A stretch of 64,000 nucleotides of DNA from Marivirga sericea (GCF_900177665.1 NZ_FXAW01000009.1:62001-126000); one strand, 5' to 3'; shown: positions 36,472 through 46,516, counted from the first letter of the stretch. The notes: generated by a model from the sequence alone, not told the origin. A program made the numbers and translations.

Positions 36472-37849
36472 ATTTACTTAATCTTCTATATAAAGAGGCT
36501 CTAGTCAGACCCAATTCCTCGGCTGCTTTCGAAATATTACCTCCATGTATTTGTATTGCCTTTTGAATCGTTTGTCGTTCTACATCTTCAAGATTAAAAC
36601 TATCATCCATTGCTGTTATTTGCGGTGAATTCGAACCACCGCCCCTTGATAAGAAGAAAAAATCATCTACTTCTAAAACAGATTGATCAGCCATTATCAA
36701 TGAACGTTCTATAGCATGTTGCAATTCTCTAATATTTCCAGGCCAATGATACTTTTGAAGAAGCCTCAATGCATTTTGGCTTATTTTCATATCACCTTTC
36801 TTGTACTTTTTAGCATAGGTATCTAGAAAATGATCGGCTAAAAGCGGAATATCTTCAATCCGCTCTCTTAAAGCAGGTAGATGAATTTCAACTGTATTAA
36901 TTCTATATAATAAATCTTGCCTGAAATCGCCTTCATTCACTCTAGCGTTGATGTCCTCATTAGTTGCACAGATTAATCGTGTATCGAATGGAATAGCCTC
37001 ATTACTTCCTAAACGTGTAACCGTTCTACTCTGTAGCACATTCAATAATTTTGCCTGAAGAGGTGCACTTAAATTTCCAATTTCATCCAAAAATATGGTT
37101 CCTTTGTCAGCAATTTCAAATCTCCCTGCCCTATCAATTTTGGCATCGGTAAAGGCTCCTTTTTTGTGACCAAATAGTTCACTTTCAAACAAAGAATCAG
37201 TTAAAGCCCCCATGTCAACACTAACGAATGAATGGTCCTTCCTCATAGATTTTTTATGCAAAGCCCTTGCTATTAATTCCTTTCCAGTACCATTTTCTCC
37301 TAAAATCAACACATTAGCATCCGTTGCGGCTACTTTGTCGATTATGGTGAAGACATTTTGTAAAGCTCGACTTTCGCCTATAATAGACTTGAATGGGGCA
37401 TCAATCGATTCTTCCAACTGCTGTTTTTCCTGTTCCAAACGGCTAACCTGATTATAGGAATTTTTGAGCTGTGCTGCTGCATGAATAGTGGCTACTAATT
37501 TCTCATTCTGCCACGGTTTCAATACAAAGTCTGTAGCCCCTTGCTTGAGTGCATTGACAGCGGTTTCAACATCACCAAAAGCAGTGATTAAAATCACTAC
37601 TGCTTTGGGATCCCGCTCCTTAATTTGTTGCAACCAATACATTCCCTCCTTTCCGCTGGTGGTATCCTGACTGAAATTCATATCCAATAGAATTACATCA
37701 TAGGTAGCCTGATTTAACAGAAACGGAATTTTTCTAGGGTCTTTCTCAATAATGACCTCTTTTACATGTTTTTTAAGTAGCATTTTCGCTGCAAACAAAA
37801 CATCTTCATCATCATCTATAATTAATACTTTATTTATTTCTTTTTCCAT
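36458..37849 (-). CDS. Sigma-54-dependent response regulator (NtrC family)
   Basis: A 463-residue regulator. The receiver domain (about 5-125) has the acidic pocket DDDED (12-16) and phospho-acceptor D56 in VILLDMNF. The central AAA domain has Walker A GENGTGKELIARALH, the sigma-54 contact loop GAFTDA (in place of the common GAFTGA), and the arginine-finger region. The C-terminal Fis-type HTH is SKAAEELGLTRASLYRRLSKYDL. It forms a two-gene operon with the kinase at 35122-36471. It implies that a sigma-54 factor exists elsewhere in the genome. Confidence 0.95.
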   Translation of the reverse strand: MEKEINKVLIIDDDEDVLFAAKMLLKKHVKEVIIEKDPRKIPFLLNQATYDVILLDMNFSQDTTSGKEGMYWLQQIKERDPKAVVILITAFGDVETAVNALKQGATDFVLKPWQNEKLVATIHAAAQLKNSYNQVSRLEQEKQQLEESIDAPFKSIIGESRALQNVFTIIDKVAATDANVLILGENGTGKELIARALHKKSMRKDHSFVSVDMGALTDSLFESELFGHKKGAFTDAKIDRAGRFEIADKGTIFLDEIGNLSAPLQAKLLNVLQSRTVTRLGSNEAIPFDTRLICATNEDINARVNEGDFRQDLLYRINTVEIHLPALRERIEDIPLLADHFLDTYAKKYKKGDMKISQNALRLLQKYHWPGNIRELQHAIERSLIMADQSVLEVDDFFFLSRGGGSNSPQITAMDDSFNLEDVERQTIQKAIQIHGGNISKAAEELGLTRASLYRRLSKYDLQ

Positions 37850-38003
37850 TTTAATTAAATTCTATGGTGAATAAGATAAAAACAGTGCCAAAGCCTAAAA
37901 GGTAGTTTTGAGCATTCAATTTAAGAATTTGCCTTGAAAATGTGTTCGATTACGTACAATATTGTTGCATAAACGAACAATTTTAGGATTTAAGTCAGAA
38001 TAT

Positions 38004-38035
38004 TTTTTCTTTAGGGAATGATAGTGGTAACTTTG
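38004..38035 (+). promoter_or_regulatory. Bacteroidota-type promoter of the FKBP gene
   Basis: TTTT (38004-38007), a 20-base spacer and TAACTTTG (38028-38035). The predicted start is near 38039, about 31 bases before the ATG at 38070. Confidence 0.5.
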
Positions 38036-38069
38036 TAGTTTATAAAGAGAAATTACAAAAGCAAAAATT

Positions 38070-38498
38070 ATGTCAACAGCAAAAAAAGGCGACAAAGTAA
38101 AAGTTCACTACACAGGTAAATTATCAGACGGTACTGTATTTGATAGTTCTTTGGAAAGAGAACCGATTGAGTTCGAATTAGGTGCAGGACAGATGATTGC
38201 CGGTTTTGACAAAGCGGTAGATGGAATGACAATTGGAGACAAGAAAAGTGCAGATATTCCTAGCGCAGAAGCTTATGGTGACAAAAGAGACGATATGATG
38301 GTTCCTGTTCCTCATGATAAAGTTCCAGAAGAGATCAAACCAGAGGTAGGTATGCAACTTTCAATGCAACAGCCTGACGGTCAAGCATTGCCTGTATTAG
38401 TTGCAGAAGTAAATGATGACCATATTGTTTTGGACGCTAATCATCCATTAGCAGGAAAAGACTTAAGTTTCGAAATAGAATTAGTTGAAATCAGCTAA
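38070..38498 (+). CDS. FKBP-type peptidyl-prolyl cis-trans isomerase, SlyD-like
   Basis: A 142-residue cytoplasmic folding helper. The FKBP core begins KKGDKVKVHYTGKLSDGTVFDSS and has MIAGFDKAVDGMTIGDKKS, and a chaperone insert-in-flap domain occupies about residues 70-125, as in SlyD. The metal-binding histidine-rich tail of E. coli SlyD is absent. It has no signal peptide. It is monocistronic, with a strong terminator 24 bases after the stop. Confidence 0.92.
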   Translation: MSTAKKGDKVKVHYTGKLSDGTVFDSSLEREPIEFELGAGQMIAGFDKAVDGMTIGDKKSADIPSAEAYGDKRDDMMVPVPHDKVPEEIKPEVGMQLSMQQPDGQALPVLVAEVNDDHIVLDANHPLAGKDLSFEIELVEIS

Positions 38499-38521
38499 TC
38501 AGTTTTAAAAATTAAAATGTT

Positions 38522-38552
38522 GAAAGCCTGGCAAACGTCAGGCTTTCTTTTT
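38522..38552 (+). terminator. Terminator of the FKBP gene
   Basis: 9-bp stem GAAAGCCTG / CAGGCTTTC (38522-38530 and 38539-38547), extended by two further inner pairs (one a G-T wobble) around an AAAC loop, then T run to 38552. Confidence 0.85.
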
Positions 38553-38562
38553 GTCAAATCTT

Positions 38563-39357
38563 TTATCTTACATTTCTTTTTAGGATCATCTTAGCAAATA
38601 ACCTAGGAAACAATCTTTTAAGCAGCACACCAAAACGCTCATTGCCGCCTATAACGGTTTCAAGTGTGTCTTTTTCTACAGCACTAATTATCCTCTTAGC
38701 ACATTCATGAGCAGTCATTCCGTTAGCTTGAGCATTATCCATTTCTCCTGTCGGTTGTCCATCCGAACCTAAAGCATTAACAGAAACATCAGTTTTTATG
38801 AATCCAGGGCAAATCATCGTGACCTTAATATTATGATCGTGAAGCTCCGTTCGCAGGGAATCGAAAAAACCATGCAATGCATGCTTAGCAGCAGCATATG
38901 ATGAGCGCCAAGGTGAACCAAATTTTCCCACTAAACTACTGGTCACAACAAAGTGGCCTGCGTTCTGATTGACCATATGAGGAGCTACCGCCTTCGTTAA
39001 CGCAATTGTACCAAAATAATCAATTTCCATTATTTTTCGGTCCACTGATAAATCAGTTTCTAAGGCCATACCTCTTTGGCTTATGCCACCATTATTAAAT
39101 AAGAGATCGATCCTGCCAAAATGAGCCAACACCTCTGCTACTTTGGAATCAAAAGTTTTAATTTCAGCCAGATCAAGAGGAAGAATCATGATATTTTCTG
39201 GTTTAGCAGACTTTGCTCTAACCTCCTCTAACACTTCTCTTCTTCTCGCAGAAATCACCACTTTCGCTCCTTTCTTGATTAGCTCATAAACAACAGCTTC
39301 TCCTATTCCAGAACTAGCGCCTGTTACCCACGCAATACTATCTTTAATTTTAGTCAT
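38563..39357 (-). CDS. Short-chain dehydrogenase/reductase
   Basis: A classical SDR oxidoreductase of 264 residues. The NAD(P)-binding loop is VTGASSGIGEA (about 12-22), the structural NNGG motif is present (FNNGGISQRG), and the catalytic SSLVGKFGSP...YAAAK tetrad is intact (S, Y and K of YxxxK). An arginine pair after the second strand (SARRRE) suggests NADP preference. It resembles DHRS7-type enzymes. The substrate is unknown. Confidence 0.9.
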   Translation of the reverse strand: MTKIKDSIAWVTGASSGIGEAVVYELIKKGAKVVISARRREVLEEVRAKSAKPENIMILPLDLAEIKTFDSKVAEVLAHFGRIDLLFNNGGISQRGMALETDLSVDRKIMEIDYFGTIALTKAVAPHMVNQNAGHFVVTSSLVGKFGSPWRSSYAAAKHALHGFFDSLRTELHDHNIKVTMICPGFIKTDVSVNALGSDGQPTGEMDNAQANGMTAHECAKRIISAVEKDTLETVIGGNERFGVLLKRLFPRLFAKMILKRNVR

Positions 39358-39505
39358 AATCCGCTAATCTAATTATCTGAAAGGCGAATTTACATTATAT
39401 CCAATTCTTTCAACCTAAATAATGTGAAGAAATTTAACTATCTTTTTAGTTTTATAGATAAATAATTTATATTCGCTTTTTAAAGATCAAGATTTAAAAC
39501 TCCAT

Positions 39506-40633
39506 ATGAAATACTTCTTCTTATTCAGCAGCATAGTTTTTACACTTGCCATTAGTTCCTGTAATCAAGATACTAAACAAGAAAATGCTCAGTTGGAAAT
39601 CAACATTACAATTGATTCGGTTATGGTCGATTCCAAGGGCGAGATTATCGACACCAAATATGGATTGAATTTTTATGGGCTCGACACGAAGAAAAATTTT
39701 ATGTATAAATTCAATACTAATAATCGGCATGGATTGGAAGTCATTGATATGAATAAAATGCAATTAGTGAAATTTATTCCTTTTGAGGTTGAAGGCCCTA
39801 ACGGGACAACAGCCAGAGTCGATGAGGTTAATTATATCTCAGAAGATAAAATAGCCATTACTAATTCTCAATCTGTCTTGATTTTCAATATGAAAGCAGA
39901 ATTGGTAGACAAATACCCCATTGATAGACATGAATTTGAGGGAGACGCTATACCAGAAGATTTTCGGATGGAGTCAAGCGGCTTATTTGTGCCAGAAAAA
40001 AAAATCTCATTCAATTTAATCAATAAAGGATTTGGTGACTTAAGAGGCTTTGCAAAGCTTAACTTTACACAGAATACCCGCAAGGTATTTTTTATCGATG
40101 AACTTAAAAAGCTTTCAGATTATCATATTTCGCTTACTATAGACGGAAGAATGATGATGATCAGATCGTACATATACACCAATTTCCAAGAAGATCTATT
40201 CATCTTAAGCCATGATATGGAAAACGAACTCTATTATTATGATTTTGAATATGATAGCGTTATTCATAAAAAATATAGAAGTCAATTGAGTAAAAACAAA
40301 AACGAGGTCTTTGGAAAAGATGTTGAATCAAGAGAGGCTATCGGTAAAATTATGTCTTTACGTAATAAAGGTATTCGGTTCCAGAAATTAGTTTATGATG
40401 AAACTCGAAATCAATATTACCGATTTTCATCTTATTCAACCACTCCTGAGCAGGGACAGAAAAACCGGAATATCATCTTGACCATTTTTGATGAAAACCT
40501 CAATCAAATTAAAGAAACCGATAAGATTGCCCTTAACAAAGTTCCCGAAACCTATTTTGTAAAGGATGGAAAAATCTACATTTATAAAAATATGGATGAT
40601 GAAATGGGCTTTATCGTTCTCAGTCTTGGGTAA
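39506..40633 (+). CDS. DUF4221 lipoprotein
   Basis: A 375-residue lipoprotein: signal MKYFFLFSSIVFTLAISSC ends in the lipobox cysteine at C19. The rest is beta-rich and matches the DUF4221 family (LEVIDMNKMQLVKFIPFEVEGPNG), which is expected to form a beta-propeller-like fold. The function is not known. It is convergent with the RlpA gene, only 3 bases away. Confidence 0.8.
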   Translation: MKYFFLFSSIVFTLAISSCNQDTKQENAQLEINITIDSVMVDSKGEIIDTKYGLNFYGLDTKKNFMYKFNTNNRHGLEVIDMNKMQLVKFIPFEVEGPNGTTARVDEVNYISEDKIAITNSQSVLIFNMKAELVDKYPIDRHEFEGDAIPEDFRMESSGLFVPEKKISFNLINKGFGDLRGFAKLNFTQNTRKVFFIDELKKLSDYHISLTIDGRMMMIRSYIYTNFQEDLFILSHDMENELYYYDFEYDSVIHKKYRSQLSKNKNEVFGKDVESREAIGKIMSLRNKGIRFQKLVYDETRNQYYRFSSYSTTPEQGQKNRNIILTIFDENLNQIKETDKIALNKVPETYFVKDGKIYIYKNMDDEMGFIVLSLG

Positions 40634-40636
40634 TCT

Positions 40637-41317
40637 TTAGTATCTAGTCACAAAAGCATCGGGAAATCGGTCAGCCATTTTAGCTTTAAGTTCATCTGCT
40701 TTTTTTCTATTTCTAAAGTCACCTACTATCAAGGCATAGACTTTTGCATCATTTACTTCTTTTACTTCGACATATAGAGTAGCTCGATATGACTTATACA
40801 CATTCTCTGAAAGCTTTAGCATATTATCAAAGCCTTTGAAACTTCCTATTTGAACACCAAAACCTGCTGGGTCTTGTCTCTTTACTTTCAATTCAAAGTA
40901 GCTTTCATTATCAATTTTTTGATCAATTTGAACAGGCCTATTACTATTGGTCCTTCCATCACCTGCATCAATTATCTCAATTTGTACTTCAGCAAGACCT
41001 TGACTGGTAAACTTCAATTTCTCAGCAGCTGATCGCGATAGATCAATTACTCGGCCAGCTACAAAAGGTCCCCTATCATTTATCCTTACCTCAACCGACT
41101 CCTTATTCTCCAAATTGGTCACTTTTACAACAGTTCCAAATGGTAAACTTTTATGGGCCGCTGTTAAATTCTTATGCTTGTACTTTTCCCCATTAGCAGT
41201 CTGCTTGCCTTCAAATTTATCGGCATAATAAGAGGCTGTTCCCTTTTGAATTTGGCCAACAGTGACGTTAAGACTTAAAATAAATAAAATGGAAGTAAAT
41301 ATTAGTTTTTTGAGCAT
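40637..41317 (-). CDS. rlpA: RlpA-family septal-ring lytic transglycosylase with SPOR domain
   Basis: An exported cell-wall protein of 226 residues. Signal peptide (1-21) followed by a DPBB (double-psi beta-barrel) domain, KGTASYYADKFEGKQTANGEKYKHKNLTAAH...RINDRGPFVAGRVIDLSRSAAEKL, with the RlpA signature. A C-terminal SPOR domain (about 150-226, PAGFGVQIGSFKGFDNML) binds denuded glycan at the septum. Unlike E. coli RlpA it has no lipobox. It probably cleaves naked peptidoglycan strands during division. Confidence 0.9.
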   Translation of the reverse strand: MLKKLIFTSILFILSLNVTVGQIQKGTASYYADKFEGKQTANGEKYKHKNLTAAHKSLPFGTVVKVTNLENKESVEVRINDRGPFVAGRVIDLSRSAAEKLKFTSQGLAEVQIEIIDAGDGRTNSNRPVQIDQKIDNESYFELKVKRQDPAGFGVQIGSFKGFDNMLKLSENVYKSYRATLYVEVKEVNDAKVYALIVGDFRNRKKADELKAKMADRFPDAFVTRY

Positions 41318-41416
41318 TTCAGTTCTTTTTTTGTAAACATGAATTTAATGTTTGTAAAACTATTTTCACAATAATTTTTAAAGGCTTATTTTGCCGAAAT
41401 ATAGAAAAGTAAAAAA

Positions 41417-43480
41417 TTGATTTCAGAAAAAGGACTATTACGACTCTCAATATTATTTGCAATCCTATGCTGGCTATCGCTAGTGCTAGCTGATTTGTTC
41501 TTGCTATTTGCTGAAATCAATGATGCTAACGCAGGCATCACTAAAGAAATCCCTCAGCTCTTGCTTTCTCTCTATATAATTTTTGTCTATTTCTTTTTCA
41601 AAATTAGAATACAAAAGGCAGAAAGCATTAATTTTATTGACTTACTGTGGCATGTTTTTTCCACCGGCCTTATTGTCTCCTTGGTACAACTAGCCGTTAG
41701 CTTATTTTTCTACCTATTAAGTGATAGCAAATTAATGCAGAATCCTTTAATGGTAAATTTTTTCTATCATCTTAACTTAGGAGCTGTAATTATATTTTTG
41801 GTTTCCACTTTTATAGTTTGGAAAAGACTGATTCTCTATCAAAAGAACAAACGTTTATTAGTGATATGGCAGATTTTTGAATATTCTATTCTTGCTTCAT
41901 TGCTCTACGGTTTTTTCCAAACTAGCTCTCAACAATGGCTCTTCAATGGATTATTAGGAATTTTCTTGCTTTATGGATTAGTATTGTCATTTAATCTAAA
42001 ATGGATTGCTTATCTTAATTTTAAGCAAAAATGGAGAAGTATTTTGCTATTAGCTTTAGTAATACTTTACCTCTATTATTTCATAAATAATCTGTTCGGT
42101 TTCTCTACAGAGTTCAATTTGGTAATGGACCTATTGGATAATGTATTTATCCTTACTATTGCCGGTTTTATATTTATATATGCATTGATATCAATACTAG
42201 TAATACTTTTCAACCTGCCGACCTCCTCTGTTTTTGAGCAAAAAATAAGCGAAGTTTTAAATTTTCAGCGCTTAAGTCAATCTATTCAAAAAGGAGATAA
42301 TGAAAATCAAGTTTATGAAGTATTACTGGAAAGCAGCAATAATGCGGTCTTTTCAACTAGTGCTTGGCTAGAAATTTATGAAGAGGATGAAACCCATCAA
42401 GTTTTGAAATCCAACATTAATGATTTAAAAATCACGCAGGTTCGAAAAAGTATTCAGGATAGTGGGCTATATGCTTACCTGAACAAGCACAAACTCAATA
42501 ACTTCCAAAAAGAATTGAACCTTAACAAGCTGACCACGAATTTAAATGATCCTGATTATGGTTCAGCCCTGGTAATGCCATTGATCATTCAAGACCGACA
42601 GATTGGTTTACTAGTTGTTTTAAAAGACGTGTCGGACGGTTTCAATAAGGAAATGATAAGTATCATTAGCTCTTTTGTAAATCAAGCATGTATCTCTATT
42701 GAAAACTTCGAACTCTTAACAGAAGCACTAAGAAATGAGCGATATAAAGAAGAATTAAAGATTGCATCTCGTGTACAAAAAAGCTTACTGCCCCATTCTT
42801 TAATTTCCGACAAGGAATTTGAAATGCATGCTTTCTATGAATCAGCAGATGAAGTAGGAGGCGATTACTATGATTTCTTTAAAACTGCAGATCATAAAAC
42901 TGCAGTTATAATCGGAGATGTTTCTGGAAAAGGGACTTCGGCCTCTTTCAATATGTCTCAGATGAAGGGTGTATTCCACAGCTTAGTGCAATTTGATTTA
43001 GACTCTAAAACATTTTTCACTAGAGCAAATCATGCCTTAAGCCATTGCTTAGAAAAAACATCCTTTATAACTGCTGCCTATTACACAATCGATTCAAATG
43101 AAAAAAGCATCAGTTTTTCACGAGCTGGACATTGCCCCGGTCTTTTTTACAATAAAACAGAGAACAGAACTGAATATTTTCACAATAAAGGAATGGGGCT
43201 TGGTATAGTGCGAAATGATAGTTTTGAAAAATATATTGATACCAGTAAAATATATTACAACGCGGGAGATATCCTTTTTCTTTACACCGATGGGATAATA
43301 GAAGCAAAGAATGAAAAGGGAGAAGAGTTCGGTTATGATAGGTTAAGTAGCTACTTAGCGCAAAATAACGAGAAAAGTCCCAAAGAAATTCAGAATGGAC
43401 TGATCAAATATTTATATGATTTTATCGGCACAGAGAATCTAGAAGATGATTATACTGCTTTAATAATTAGATTTTTATAA
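41417..43480 (+). CDS. Membrane SpoIIE-type PP2C phosphatase with GAF domain (RsbU-like)
   Basis: A 687-residue protein. The N-terminal half has about eight membrane helices (to residue about 275); a GAF-like domain follows (about 285-440) and then a SpoIIE/PP2C phosphatase (about 455-687) with the metal-site motifs EVGGDYYDFF (479-488), IIGDVSGKGTSASF (from 499) and LYTDGIIEAK (about 621-630). It would dephosphorylate the STAS protein made by the next gene, the RsbU/RsbV logic. The start is TTG at 41417, with no nearby in-frame ATG that keeps TM1. The gap to the next gene is 44 bases. Confidence 0.9.
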   Translation: MISEKGLLRLSILFAILCWLSLVLADLFLLFAEINDANAGITKEIPQLLLSLYIIFVYFFFKIRIQKAESINFIDLLWHVFSTGLIVSLVQLAVSLFFYLLSDSKLMQNPLMVNFFYHLNLGAVIIFLVSTFIVWKRLILYQKNKRLLVIWQIFEYSILASLLYGFFQTSSQQWLFNGLLGIFLLYGLVLSFNLKWIAYLNFKQKWRSILLLALVILYLYYFINNLFGFSTEFNLVMDLLDNVFILTIAGFIFIYALISILVILFNLPTSSVFEQKISEVLNFQRLSQSIQKGDNENQVYEVLLESSNNAVFSTSAWLEIYEEDETHQVLKSNINDLKITQVRKSIQDSGLYAYLNKHKLNNFQKELNLNKLTTNLNDPDYGSALVMPLIIQDRQIGLLVVLKDVSDGFNKEMISIISSFVNQACISIENFELLTEALRNERYKEELKIASRVQKSLLPHSLISDKEFEMHAFYESADEVGGDYYDFFKTADHKTAVIIGDVSGKGTSASFNMSQMKGVFHSLVQFDLDSKTFFTRANHALSHCLEKTSFITAAYYTIDSNEKSISFSRAGHCPGLFYNKTENRTEYFHNKGMGLGIVRNDSFEKYIDTSKIYYNAGDILFLYTDGIIEAKNEKGEEFGYDRLSSYLAQNNEKSPKEIQNGLIKYLYDFIGTENLEDDYTALIIRFL

Positions 43481-43524
43481 CATGGCAGTCAACTTACTGA
43501 AAATAAGCACGTAATAAACCTTGT

Positions 43525-43878
43525 ATGATTAACATAACAACAAATATTGAGGGAGAAGATCACATCATTATGGTAGAAGGCGATGTAGATGCCAGTTCTA
43601 GTATCCATTTAGATGAAGCTCTGACTGAATTAGCAAATGATGATTCAGTGAAATATATTTTAGTAGACGGGAGCCAATTGAATTACATTTCCTCAGCAGG
43701 ATTAGGCGTTTTTATGTCTTACATCGATGATTTCAAAAATAAAAGTATCAAAATGGTAATATATGGTTTAAGCGAAAAAGTCTCCAATGTATTTCAGATT
43801 CTAGGCTTAGATCAGTTGATGACAATAGTAAGTGACAAGAAGGAAGCGAAGGAGAAATTACATGAAGTTCAATCTTAA
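43525..43878 (+). CDS. STAS-domain anti-anti-sigma factor (RsbV-like)
   Basis: A 117-residue STAS protein. The regulatory serine is S57 in YISSAGLGVFMSY, aligning with the phosphorylated serine of SpoIIAA/RsbV, although the usual D before it is S56 and the following residue is A58. The protein is cytoplasmic. It would bind the RsbW-like kinase encoded next when dephosphorylated by the SpoIIE-type phosphatase encoded just before. Confidence 0.92.
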   Translation: MINITTNIEGEDHIIMVEGDVDASSSIHLDEALTELANDDSVKYILVDGSQLNYISSAGLGVFMSYIDDFKNKSIKMVIYGLSEKVSNVFQILGLDQLMTIVSDKKEAKEKLHEVQS

Positions 43879-44278
43879 AGTATATTGCGATAAAACACGC
43901 CTTAAAGACATTCGGGAATTTATTACCGAAAAGTTAAAGGCCTATGTTCATGACGACTTGGAAATTAATCAGATGGTCTTGGCTGTTGATGAGATTTGTG
44001 CAAACCTCATTATACATTCCAATTACTGCAATGCTAATGAAGCAATAAATCTTGAAGTTTTTGTGGAAAGAGATGGCGTTACATTTGAAATATCGGATGA
44101 AGGCGAAAAATTTGATTTAAAAAAATATAAAGAACCTTCCATTCAAGAAGTAGTACAGACAAAGAAAAAAGGAGGTATAGGCTTAATGCTCGTTAGAAGG
44201 ATTATGGATAAGGTTGAATTTGTAAATAAGGAACAAAAGAACACCTGTATCATGCATAAAAGATTTAAGCACCAATAA
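43862..44278 (+). CDS. RsbW-like serine kinase / anti-sigma factor
   Basis: A 138-residue GHKL ATPase. N-box VDEICANLIIHSN, G1 box DEGEKFD, and G2 KKGGIGLMLVRRIMDKVEF are present. It overlaps the STAS gene by 17 bases. The chosen ATG at 43862 lies after a GGAG-type sequence and gives MKFNLKVYCDKTRLKD, the usual start; a longer frame from 43832 is arginine-rich and unlikely. The target of this anti-sigma domain is not encoded in the window, as no sigma-B-like gene is near. Confidence 0.9.
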   Translation: MKFNLKVYCDKTRLKDIREFITEKLKAYVHDDLEINQMVLAVDEICANLIIHSNYCNANEAINLEVFVERDGVTFEISDEGEKFDLKKYKEPSIQEVVQTKKKGGIGLMLVRRIMDKVEFVNKEQKNTCIMHKRFKHQ

Positions 44279-44368
44279 AAACCACAAATTAATCACCTCT
44301 CAACTGCCTTATATTTTCCTGTGTGAATCCAATTACATAAATTGCCAACCAAAATTCACTATAGTCAA

Positions 44369-46516
44369 ATGCGGAACATCAAAGCTTTATTATTACCTCT
44401 TCTATTTATAATCATAAGCTCATGTAAAACAAGCCAGAAAGCCCCAAAAACTAAGGAAGTAAATCCTTTATTTACGATTGATTCTTTAGCTGTCTATTCT
44501 GATGAATTTGTTTATGCATATGAAAAAAGTAATAAGAATAAAGGAGAAATAGAGCCGATAGAGGACTACCTAGATTTATATATTGACTTCAAGCTTAAAG
44601 TTTTGGAAGCAAAAGCAAAAGGGATTGATACTACAGAAGCTTATAACAAGGAGCTAAACGGCTATTTGGAAGAAATCAAAAAGCCCTACCTAACCGCCGA
44701 AAAAGTCAATAAAGAACTTGTGGATGAAACCTACGAACGTTTACAGAAAGAAATTAATGCAAGTCATATTCTCATCAGAGTTGATCAAGATGGCAAGGCT
44801 GACGACACTTTAAAAGCATATCAAAAAATCAGCGAGGTGAAAAGAAAATTTGAAGCGGGAGAAAGTTTCGAAGCCTTGGCAAGAACCTATTCTGAAGACC
44901 CATCTGCCACAAGTAATAATGGCTTATTAGGTTGGTTTACAGCATTTCAGATGGTATATCCTTTTGAATCTGCTGCTTATGAAACCCAAGTCGGCAATAT
45001 ATCTCCCATCATCCGCACGCAGTTCGGTTATCACCTCATAAAAATAAATGATGAGCGAGAAACTTTGGGTAGAATCAAAGTAGCGCATATTATGAAAAGA
45101 TTTCCTCCACAGGCTTCGAATGAAGATTCTGTCAATACTGAAAAAGCTGTTAGAGAAATCTATGCGAAACTGAAAAAAGGAGAAAATTGGTTTATTCTCG
45201 CTACCACGGAATCGGAAGATTTAAACACAAAAGATAATGGTGGAAGCCTACCTTGGTTTGGCGCTGGAAACCTACCTTCTAACCTAGAAACAGCCGCTTT
45301 CGAATTAGAAAACAAAGGAGATATCTCCCGCCCTGTGCAAAGCCCGTATGGTTGGCATATTTTGAAATTAGAAGATAAAAGAGGTGTTGGAAGCTTAGAA
45401 AGCATGCGCGAGAGCCTTAGCAGAAGAGTGCAACGTGATACAAGATCAGAATTAAAAGAGGTTGAAGTAATTAAAAAATTAAAAGCAGAGAACAATTTCA
45501 CAAAAAGACCTGATGCTTATAGTCTATTAAATTCAAAAGAACGTTTAAGAACGGACGAATTTAAAAAGAAGGAACTGGAAATGACCTTATTTACCATTTC
45601 TGACAGCAAATACTCTATAAATAACTTTTTGCAAACCTACGATGCTTCAAAAGAGCTTAGCAAAGAGTTAGAAGAATATGAGAAGGCTGAACTTATTAAA
45701 TTCGAAGAGGAAAATTTAGAAGTCAAATATCCTGAATACAGATTTTTGAGGCAAGAATACAAAGATGGCCTACTTTTATTCGAAATAATGAATCAACAAG
45801 TATGGAGCAAGGTAGGACAAGATACCGTTGAATTGAAAAAATTCTACGATAAGAATAAAAGTCAATATCGGAGTGGTAAGAAATTAAAAATTGCTCGCAT
45901 CGTATTTTCAGACACCTCCTCTATAAAACCATTTAAAAAGCCAATAAATGGTAGCTACTTTCCGTTAACAGAAAAAAAGGAGTATGTAATCGCAAAACAG
46001 CTCAGTGATCAGCTGCAAATAAAGGATAATGAAGAATATGCAACTTTTATAAGCTTACAGCTACCCGAAGCTATCAGTCAAAAAGATTCTCTAAAGCTAT
46101 ATGAGGAGTTAAATCAGACTTTTACAAATATGGAAGTCGTGAATCTTATCTATTCCGATGAAAATAAAATATATTTGCAATTGCTTTCGGAAGCAAATGA
46201 GCGATTAGCCCAATATAATAATAGCATCGAAACTGCTTCTACGGAAGTAATTGAAGTATCGGAGCATTCAAAATGGGAAAACAAAATAGAAGGAGAATAT
46301 ATCAAAAGTGTATCAAAAAGCGGAATGATAGAACTAGACTTCGGACTTAAAAGCTATCCACCGAGACAAAAAACTTTTGACGAAGCTAGACCAGCATTGA
46401 TGGAGGATTATCAAAAGCATCTGGAAAAAGAATGGATTGAAACGCTGAAAGGAAAGTATAGCGTAAATATTAATGAGAAAGTATTGAATAAATTAAAATC
46501 TAAAATTGAGGAATAA
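44369..46516 (+). CDS. PpiC-type peptidyl-prolyl isomerase lipoprotein
   Basis: A 715-residue exported folding factor. The lipoprotein signal MRNIKALLLPLLFIIISSC gives the lipid-anchored cysteine at C19. A parvulin N-terminal helical region is followed by two PpiC rotamase-like domains (about residues 130-240, INASHILIRVDQDGK..., and about 245-355, VAHIMKRFPPQ...), then a long C-terminal helical region. The ATG at 44369 is used because it gives a proper lipoprotein signal; an upstream TTG is open. It heads a three-gene set of envelope folding proteins. Confidence 0.88.
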   Translation: MRNIKALLLPLLFIIISSCKTSQKAPKTKEVNPLFTIDSLAVYSDEFVYAYEKSNKNKGEIEPIEDYLDLYIDFKLKVLEAKAKGIDTTEAYNKELNGYLEEIKKPYLTAEKVNKELVDETYERLQKEINASHILIRVDQDGKADDTLKAYQKISEVKRKFEAGESFEALARTYSEDPSATSNNGLLGWFTAFQMVYPFESAAYETQVGNISPIIRTQFGYHLIKINDERETLGRIKVAHIMKRFPPQASNEDSVNTEKAVREIYAKLKKGENWFILATTESEDLNTKDNGGSLPWFGAGNLPSNLETAAFELENKGDISRPVQSPYGWHILKLEDKRGVGSLESMRESLSRRVQRDTRSELKEVEVIKKLKAENNFTKRPDAYSLLNSKERLRTDEFKKKELEMTLFTISDSKYSINNFLQTYDASKELSKELEEYEKAELIKFEEENLEVKYPEYRFLRQEYKDGLLLFEIMNQQVWSKVGQDTVELKKFYDKNKSQYRSGKKLKIARIVFSDTSSIKPFKKPINGSYFPLTEKKEYVIAKQLSDQLQIKDNEEYATFISLQLPEAISQKDSLKLYEELNQTFTNMEVVNLIYSDENKIYLQLLSEANERLAQYNNSIETASTEVIEVSEHSKWENKIEGEYIKSVSKSGMIELDFGLKSYPPRQKTFDEARPALMEDYQKHLEKEWIETLKGKYSVNINEKVLNKLKSKIEE

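Noticed and set aside
37876-37890. Possible sigma-54 promoter before the NtrC-type gene (TGGCAC on the minus strand)
   Set aside because: The -12 position reads AT instead of the essential GC.
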